A stretch of 64,000 bases of DNA, taken from NCBI GenBank assembly GCA_018398805.1, contig JAGFBZ010000688.1, positions 372,001 through 436,000 on the forward strand. Direction: 5' to 3'. Positions 57,480 through 64,000 of the stretch are shown in pieces. Source of the DNA: Hirundichthys speculiger. Its lineage: Eukaryota; Chordata; Actinopteri; Beloniformes; Exocoetidae. Position 1 is the first letter of the stretch. Every line of letters starts with the position of its first letter. Below the pieces are notes generated by a model. That model did no database searches. It saw only the letters and a program-made list of their open reading frames with translations, and had not been told where the DNA came from. Made by a program: the position numbers and the translations under genes.

Positions 57480-58228
57480 TAGGGGTGTGAAAAAAAAAAA
57501 TCGATTTGGCAATATATCGCAATTTTCGGCCTCCCAATATAATATCGATTTTTCAGCTCCTAATATCGATTTTTTTACAATGCTAACAGTATGTTCTAAT
57601 GCAGTGATTCCCAAAGTGTGGGCCGCGGCCCCCTGGTGGGCCGTCGCGGTACTGCAGGTGGACCGTGAGAGGCCATTAAAATTGAACAAATGTTTTAAAT
57701 CCTCTATCTTTTTAAAATATGTTTGCAATTACTGTAAAATATTAACGACATTTAAAAAACATTAAGAAGTAACAAAACAAACCAGTTAAGTGTTATTCCA
57801 CCATCATCTTAACTTAATATGACAAGTGTCACCTTATTTGTTAACCCCTTACATTAATGTCAGAACGTAGCTTCTAGTCCTGTATGTTAATGATTAGAGG
57901 TTTCGGTGGGCCGCAGAGATTTTTCGCGTTTCAAATTGGGCCTTGGTATTTTGAAGTTTGGGAATGGCTGTTCTAATGGTTACTTAAATGTGCAAAAACA
58001 CTAATAATAAACAATAAATAGGTTGTTTTGAAGCAAATAGTTTTGACTCTATTAGTCCTCTGATTGATCAATATCATCTGATGAACATATACAGCAACTT
58101 TTAATTTAGATATTAACTGGGTAGAATGTCGCAATATATCGTGATATCGCGATATCATAATATTGTATCGTGACCCAAGTATCATGATACATATCGTATA
58201 GCGAGGTCCTTGTCAATATTCACCCCTA
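57480..58228 (+). mobile_element. family C element with nested hAT insertion
   Basis: The borders TAGGGGTGTGAAAAAAAA and CAATATTCACCCCTA are flanked by CCGTCAAC (57472-57479) and CTGTCAAC (58229-58236), 7 of 8 identical. The body is interrupted at TTCTAATG by the element at 57602-57970. Confidence 0.88.
57602..57970 (+). mobile_element. 369-bp hAT-type element (family G), exact 8-bp duplication
   Basis: The ends CAGTGATTCCCAAAGTGTGG and TTTGAAGTTTGGGAATGGCTG are inverted repeats, flanked by identical TTCTAATG octamers (57594-57601, 57971-57978). It is inserted in family C and therefore younger. A sister copy in opposite orientation lies at 59633-60006. Confidence 0.92.
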
Positions 58229-58257
58229 CTGTCAACTAAAAAACAAAAAGGGAGCTC

Positions 58258-58462
58258 GCAATACGATATGTATCATGATACTTGGGTCACGATACAATAT
58301 TATCATGATATCACGATATTGTGGAATATCGCAATATATCATGATATTGTGATAATATCATATCATGATACTTGGGTCATGATATAATATTATCATGATA
58401 TGATATCATGATAATATCATATCGTGACCCAAGTATCATGATACATATCGTATTGCGAGTTC
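58258..58462. repeat. large imperfect palindrome made of inverted family C ends
   Basis: CAATACGATATGTATCATG at the left is mirrored by CATGATACATATCGTATTG at the right; the repeat continues inward through ATACTTGGGTCACGAT for about 35 exact bases, and further ATCATGATAT pairs lie inside. It is bracketed by duplicated CGTCAACTAAAAAA-type flanks (58229-58257 and 58481-58512). A hairpin-prone sequence in the intron before 58962. Confidence 0.8.
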
Positions 58463-58961
58463 CTTGCCAATACTCACCCCTACCGTCAACTAAAAAATAA
58501 AAAGGGAGCTCGGGCAGGAAAGCTTCTCACCCGTGTTAGATTTATTTTGATTGTGCATGGGACAAAAAAATGAATTAGCGTTAGATTTATGGGCAACAGC
58601 TAGCGGCTGCTTCTTAATTTTAACGTTCTGCAGTTCAGTAAAGGTCTTATCTCACCGACTGCTGTCAGTGGGTGACGTTCGTCTTCAGTCCTCCTCTTGC
58701 TGGTTAGGTTGGGAAAACCTTTACGTTACCTGAAAATCCCAACGGATTTCAGTTTCTGCTCTCCAAACCAGGTTTAAATCTTTTATCTTTCTCCTCCTGA
58801 ACCCTGTGAGTTATTCCTTCCTTCCTTCTGCATATCTGATAATTAAGACTTTCTTTCTTCCCTCAGTTTAACCCTCATCTCCCTTCTTGTTTCTGACTAG
58901 CTTACATCGCGTGGTGACTCTTTGCCACAGCTTTTTAAACTTCGGTGTGACTCTCCTACAG

Positions 58962-59237
58962 CCCACCGGACAGCAGTCACTTTGACTCGTCGGGCAACCT
59001 CAGCCCCGTCAGCTCCCACCTCAGCTCTGAGCCGGACGAGCGCCGCCATCCGGAGCCCCGCCCCCCGCCGGACCTCCGCCCTCCTCTCCGCACCCAGTCG
59101 TCCAGCTGGAATGAGGACGAAGAGGCCGAGAAGGAGGTGCACGGACCGCCGGAGCCCGGCTCCAACAAAGACTCTGCAGACGTCCTTCCCAAGCCAACGT
59201 TGGAAGACCGGGGCAGCAAGAGGGAAGACAAGATCAG
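58962..59237 (+). CDS. unc13b: unc13b exon, Ser/Pro/Glu-rich linker
   Basis: The 276-bp exon between CTCTCCTACAG and GTGCGT, read in the phase left by 39884 (AG+C), begins SPPDSSHFDSSGNLSPVSSH then LSSEPDERRHPEPR. It continues through QSSSWNEDEEAEKEVHGPP to EDRGSKREDKI. The start matches the UNC13 linker, where S-S-R-Y-x-S-S-x-x-x-S-Q-G-S-S-Q-L-S-E is usual. It is GC-rich, and its length is a multiple of three. Direct joining to 39884 gives the ordinary-sized Munc13-2, without the giant block. Confidence 0.88.
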
Positions 59238-59632
59238 GTGCGTAACAAATGGGGTTCGATTGATTTACAGAATCAAACTGATCGCGTCAACTCACGTTTG
59301 AGTTCGGCCTCAGATCCGGTGTTGGGCAAGTTCCCTTTCTACACGAACTAGCTACGTTCATAGTTCATAGAAATTAAAATGAACCAGTTCAGTTCACCAT
59401 TTCAAAAAATCAGCTAAACAGTTCATTTTTAGATCATTTAAAAAAAAATTATTTGTCAAAATGATTGCCACTGCCCATATACTACACCACCACAAATGGC
59501 AATTATTTTATCCATTTTAACTATCGAAAACTATTGGTCCAATTCAGAATCTTTAACCAACCAGGGTTCAAATTAGCATTGAAGGGACAGTCGATGTAAA
59601 ACTGTATTATCAGTTTCAGTTTCTCTCTACAG

Positions 59633-60006
59633 CAGCCGTTCCCAAACTTCAGAACACCAAGGTCCAATTTGAAATGTGAAAAATCTCTGCAGCCCACCGA
59701 AACCTTTAATCACAACTGTGATCAACATACAGGACCAGGAACCATGATCTGATACTAATGTGAGGGGTCAACAAATAAGGTGACACTTGTCATATTAAGT
59801 TAAGATGACAGTAGAATAACACTTAACTGGTTTGTTTTGTTACTTCTTAATGTTGTGTCATGAATATTTTATAGTAATTAAAAACATATTTAAAAAAGAT
59901 TGAGGATTTAAAACGCATTTGTTTAATTTAAATGACCTCTCACGGCCCACCTGCAGTCCCACGACGGCCCACCAGGGGGCCGCGGCCCACACTTTGGGAA
60001 TCACTG
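59633..60006 (-). mobile_element. 374-bp hAT-type element (family G), exact 8-bp duplication
   Basis: The ends CAGCCGTTCCCAAACTTC and CACTTTGGGAATCACTG are flanked by identical CTCTACAG octamers (59625-59632 and 60007-60014). Opposite orientation to the copy at 57602. Non-coding. Confidence 0.92.
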
Positions 60007-60566
60007 CTCTACAGTAGATTAAAAATATGAGGAAAAACTTGCTGCTAAATGTTCTTTATTATAAAACAAAAACAGGTCCTTAAGGAGCAAATGTTTTTTC
60101 CCCCCATTTCAATATTTTAATCCCCCCAGCAGTCGGGGTCTCCTCCAGCTCTGGGTAACTGCAGCTCTCATTTTCCTTCATGATCGTTTTAAACGTTTGA
60201 TGACGCAGTTGTTAGCGTGACAGAAGCGACAGCCGTGTTGCCATGTTTGATTGATTTCCTCAGATACATATCAGGCTCGTTTGTGGTGGATTTTAAATGG
60301 AGTTCGCTGGAAACCTGGAACGGTTTTAACCGTGCGTGAACTTTGAAAGAGCGTCGTTCACAACTGCCCAAATGAACTCGTTCACGCCCCCCGCTGGTGA
60401 AGGGGAGAGAGAGCGCGCTCAGTTCACGTTAGCGAAAAATATGAACTAGTTCGTGAACTTTCATTCAATGAACACGTTCAGGTTCAACCCTGCTCAGATC
60501 CACGTTGGCCTCCATATTTGATGTTCATGTTGGGTGTTTCATTCATTTCCTCTTAATCTCTCTCAG

Positions 60567-60654
60567 TTTCTTCGAGGACGGCCCTCCACCCTGCTCTCCG
60601 TCTAAAGTTCGCTGGCTGAAAGCGTACAACAAAGTGAGGGTGAAGATACTTGAG
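60567..60654 (+). CDS. unc13b: unc13b exon, calmodulin-site-like helix region
   Basis: The 88-bp exon between CTCTCTCAG and GTAGGA, with the carried AG, reads SFFEDGPPPCSPSKVRWL then KAYNKVRVKILE. The V-R-W-L-K-A-Y-N-K-V-R segment matches the conserved Munc13 helix (A-N-W-L-R-A-F-N-K-V-R in Munc13-1), which in the family carries the Trp-anchored calmodulin-binding site used in short-term plasticity. The anchor Trp and the basic residues are present. The C1 domain should follow but was not found before the window ends at 64000. Confidence 0.92.
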
Positions 60655-60674
60655 GTAGGAAGGCTGATTTTCTC

Positions 60675-60677
<3 letters not shown>

Positions 60678-60721
<44 letters not shown>

Positions 60722-60735
60722 TTTCTCTCTCTGGA
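60678..60735 (+). repeat. (CT)n microsatellite next to a splice donor
   Basis: About 20 CT units start 24 bp after the donor at 60655. Simple repeat. Confidence 0.9.
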
Positions 60736-61364
60736 GCTTAAAACACACCGGCGCCTGCAGGTCTTAAATGATCCTGCTGCAGCTGCACCCGAACACAAGT
60801 TCACAGTTTTCTATTTCAAACTATAAAGCTGTGTTTTTAAAGCAGCTGAGTATCAGTTCAGTGAGACGATGCTTGTGACGACGACTTCAAAGGCTTTAGT
60901 AATGAGGCTTCGATCTAATGGATCCCAACGTTTAAGGCGTGCATGTAGTGATCTTGTCGGGTGACAGCATATGAGAGACAAGTACCTCCTGGTCCTTAAG
61001 TAGACCATGAAAGCCATGATGAACCAGAGGAGTGAAAGTGAGCGTCGTGTGCAGCTCGTGTTGTCAGCCTGAACTAGCTCCACTGAGTCGCCTGATTTAG
61101 GGGGCGTTTTACTGAAGTGACTCACGAGTGACACATCGGTAGACTTCATAAGTTACTGGTGCAGGTTCAATGCAGGTACGTAATGCAGACATGAATGGAA
61201 GAGAAAAACGCAGAGGATGGAAGGAGCAGAGGTGAAGAAGAGAGTGCAGGGACGGTTATCTGTGGTAGAAGAGTGGCAGCGTAAGTAAAGGGAAAGGCAG
61301 TGAGACACTGACCAAGAGACAGGAAGCAGAGCTGGAGGTGGCCACGATGGAGATGAACGAGCTC

Positions 61365-62061
61365 TAGAGGTCTTCGGAACAACCCAACAACCCGAGGTTC
61401 TGACCCGACCCGAATCGGGTCTCGGGTCCATTCAAAAGACATGACTCCAGGTTCGGGTCTGAATCGGTACAATTAGTCTCGGGTCCGGTCGGTGCTCTCT
61501 GACAGGCTGGGTCCACGTTTACTCCAGAGAGGTAAAGATATTGGCGGTAGCAGCTAATGTCAGGACTCGGGGCAGTTTAATTAATTATTCATTAAGGTGG
61601 CGTGTTTGTCATGAAACAGTCGTGTTGCCGTAGCGTGTTATTAGCGGTTTGTCCGGCAGCTGTAAAGCACAACGGATCTCCAACATGATAACGCTGGATG
61701 AGAGAACATATTTACAACACGTCCTGACCGGTGTAGGCTATTAGCGTTAGCAGTTGCTACCAATAGCATCTGTATCCACAAAGACAATAACGACGTGGAT
61801 TTATTGTTGTTTACATCACGTAGCCTATGTAGCAACTGAACCGGTAGAAGAAGACAACTTTAGGTAAGAAAATCAAGTTTTATTCAACGCTAGACAACTT
61901 TTAACATGAGCAACTATGGGCTGGATTGTCTCGGTTCTATTCGGGTATCTCGGTTCGGTTCGTGGTCGGAAACTAAAGACTCGAGTCGGGCCAGTTTCGG
62001 GTCGAATATTCACGGATCCATTCGGGTTCGGGTCCATGAAGTGGACCCGTGAAGACTTCTA
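61365..62061 (+). mobile_element. hAT-type element (family E), complete
   Basis: The ends TAGAGGTCTTCGGAACAACC and ACCCGTGAAGACTTCTA are inverted repeats, flanked by ACGAGCTC (61357-61364) and GCGAGCAC (62062-62069), 6 of 8 identical. Both subterminal regions are rich in GACCCGA and TCGGGTC. It is collinear with the reverse complement of 33697-34298. Confidence 0.85.
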
Positions 62062-62717
62062 GCGAGCACTTTAGAGGACCAGCTGGGTTAGATGTTGCAG
62101 ATGTGAAGTGAGAGAGGCCAGGCTGAGATGGTTTGGGCACTTAGGAGTAAATGCATTGGTGTAAAGATGGCGGGGATGGAGCTGCCAGGCAGGAGAAGAA
62201 GAAGTAAGGGTTAGAAGTAGAAGATCTGGTCGTTTTGAAAAGTTTAACAAGTAGGGAGCGAGAGAACGTGTCCAGCCGCCAGCGGATCACAACGGGCGCC
62301 GGTGTGTTTGACGCTCCCGTACGCTCGACTATAAAGCCCCACACATCTGCCTCATCACGTTAACGTGATCGCACACATCCACGGATGCAGGCGTGCACGC
62401 TGCCGCCGCCGCCACCTTATCTCTCCTCTCTCTCTCTCTCTTCACTCTTTCCCTGCCTCCTCTTTGCTGAGCGTTGGTTGAGTTTCCAGTCATGCCACAG
62501 CAATTTGCACACATTTAGTTCCCTCCCCTTTAAGGGTTTCCTCTTTGATCTGGAGAACTACTTTTTTATCAGCGGCTCCTTCAGATCTGGCCGTGACTCA
62601 GCCATGAGTGTTTCATACCGACCACCTGAGGCTGGTTCACGGCCGACGGACCGCGGCGCTCAGGTCCGAGTGTTGCAGACGCTCCAGTTACATGTGGCTT
62701 TTCTCTCTTTGGGACAG

Positions 62718-63926
62718 GGTTATAATAGTTTTGGATTTTCCATTACTTTTAAGTTTTATTTACTTTTTAGTTTAGTGTTTCCAAATTCAGTTAGTTTAAT
62801 TAATTTTTAGAGCAGTTTTGCTAGTTTTTATTCATTTTTGTTTTAAAATACTTAGTTTTAGTTGAGTTTTTATTAGTTTCAGTGTTAGTGGCCCCAAGAT
62901 GGAGCCTTGGGGAACTCCACCAGGGTTACAATAGTTTTGGATTTTCCATTAGTTTTAGTTTTTATTTAGTTTTTAGTTTAGTTGTTCAAATTCAGTTATT
63001 TTTAATTAGTTTTCAGTGCAGTTTTGCTAGTTTTTATTCATTTTTGTTTTTGAAATACTTAGTTTTTATTAGTTTCAGTGTTAGTTTTAGTTTTATTTTG
63101 TAAATTAGGGTTGTAATTTTGGTTGGAGTGAAGCACTGAACTTTTTGAAGGCTATCGAATCACATAGTCGTGTTTACATTCTGGTCTCAATAAACATATT
63201 TATCAATACGTCTTCCCGCTTGTGGTGTTCCTGCGTATTTACTGACCAGCAGCTATCTGGTCTCCATGGAAACAGTCCATTATAGTTGCAGTTTTCTCCC
63301 GTTCCTTCCCAACGCTGACTGGCCTGCAGCTGCAGCCCTCTTTTCAGGGGGCTAGCTTAGGCTAGCTTATCCAGCTAGTCTTGGTTAGCCTTCTTTCCAG
63401 GGGGCTAGCTTAGGCTAGCTTATCCAGCTAGTCTGCGGTAGACTTGGTTAGTCTTCTTGTGTGAGCTTTTCAAATGGACTTTCAGATTCGTGGGTTTTTT
63501 CTCCTTCAGAAGTATTCCACACATTGTATCACCTGCTTCTACAACAAGACACTTATTTTTATCGTTAACACAGTCATAGTCAAAGAAATCCCAAATAGGA
63601 CTGAGATGCTTTCTCCCAACTTTTGCTGCAGCCATCACTGCCGATCACTTTTTTTTTTTTTTTTTTTTTTTTTGGTTGTTGTTGTACGGTGGAGTGAAGT
63701 TAATAGATTTCAAACGTTTATGAGAAAAAAAAATTACAAACACGAAAACGAAGGACGTTCTTGACATTATAGTTCATTTTAGTTCATTTTATAAACACAT
63801 AATACAGTTTCAGTTAGTTATCGTTTTTTTAAAAACTCGTTTTTATTTTGTTTCAGTTAACAAAAATGTTTTTTCAATTCTAGTTTTCATTATTTCATTA
63901 GTTTTCATTCACGATAATAACCTTGC
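62718..63926 (+). mobile_element. hAT-like element (family H) with BED-finger transposase relic
   Basis: It starts AGGGTTATAATAGTTTTGGA (with a second tandem start at about 62924) and ends TTCACGATAATAACCTTGCTCC, whose complement begins AAGGTTATTATCGTG, an imperfect inverted end. It holds a LINE reverse-transcriptase snippet (62890-62921 in reverse: GGVPQGSILGP), a TAGCTTAGGCTAGCTTATCC duplication (63352-63430), a T28 run and the transposase relic at 63420-63638. Confidence 0.75.
63420..63638 (-). pseudogene. hAT transposase N-terminal relic, degenerate BED finger
   Basis: The minus-strand open frame of 72 codons reads VGRKHLSPIWDFFDYDCVND then MCGILLKEKKPTNLKVHLK and SSHKK. The Trp-x-Phe-Phe start and the Thr-Asn-Leu-x-x-His-Leu-x-x-x-His end are those of a BED zinc finger, but the first metal-binding Cys of the Cys-x2-Cys pair appears replaced (Asp-Thr-Met-Cys). 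No catalytic part follows, so this is a relic inside element H, distinct in sequence from the finger at 5836. Confidence 0.65.
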
Positions 63927-64000
63927 TCCGGGGTTTTTTATCTCATAAACTCAGCTGTTTAAAACAGAATCTAGAAGTGTGATTTTTAAACAGAGGAACA

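Noticed and set aside
62385..62810. 141-codon frame just before family H
   Set aside because: It is composed of a CT-rich run and repeat sequence; no Munc13 similarity and no fitting splice sites.

Overview
This is vertebrate, almost certainly percomorph-type teleost, genomic DNA. It has spliced exons with GT/AG borders, very long introns, many short non-autonomous DNA transposons of fish type, and abundant micro- and minisatellites. No bacterial gene, rRNA, tRNA or CRISPR array was seen.

One gene runs left to right through most of the window: the 5' part of unc13b (Munc13-2, the C2A-containing or 'ub' form), a presynaptic vesicle-priming protein. Nine small exons can be placed by splice sites and by continuous reading phase: 9655-9684, 21210-21309, 30791-30908, 32846-32969, 34855-34928, 35953-36010, 39671-39884, 58962-59237 and 60567-60654. 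The first six or seven encode the C2A domain and the following linker. The first coding exon, and the C1, C2B, MUN and C2C parts, lie outside the window.

The striking feature is a giant coding region between the exons at 39671 and 58962. It is one essentially uninterrupted block from 40410 to about 56000 (15.6 kb, about 5,200 codons). It joins the upstream exon in phase, and the flanking exons are also in phase with each other, so the block behaves like a giant cassette exon. Its product would be a huge, mostly disordered active-zone-type protein. In order it holds an acidic, partly ordered N-terminal segment; about 23 short hydrophobic Gly-Leu-Leu-Ser-Gly-Leu repeats in Pro/Gln-rich linkers; a more ordered centre; about 17 short hydrophobic-Asp-hydrophobic-Ser/Thr motifs, some resembling CtBP/RIBEYE ligands; an acidic Thr/Glu/Pro stretch; and a second array of Gly-Leu-Phe-Ser-Met-Phe-Gly repeats. 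About 17 single-base frame breaks cut it, nearly all of the same +1 sense. I read these as residual insertion errors in the assembly rather than decay.

The introns and the 5' region (1-9650) are a mosaic of short DNA elements. Several have clean borders and 8-bp target duplications (hAT type). Three nests show relative age: a hAT copy inside a CGATA-rich element (1380-2898), a TA-flanked pogo/Tigger-like element carrying a further hAT-like element inside a 343-bp-type element (12374-14138), and a hAT inside that same family at 57480-58228. Remnants of two BED-finger hAT transposases (5518-5970 and 63420-63638, minus strand) and of a piggyBac transposase with its TTAA end (6224-6882) are recognisable. 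Large satellites occupy 10181-11160 (11-bp units), 17925-19590 (CT-rich with repeated CAG), 29404-30207 and 31388-32690 (ATCC) and 38765-39415 (TACTATAGTATA type).

Stretches not listed below (for example 7120-8000, 11170-12370, 22770-24800, 27990-28500, 34930-35950, 37340-38290, 56060-57470 and 60740-61360) show no gene I can support; they read as ordinary AT-rich or low-copy intron.
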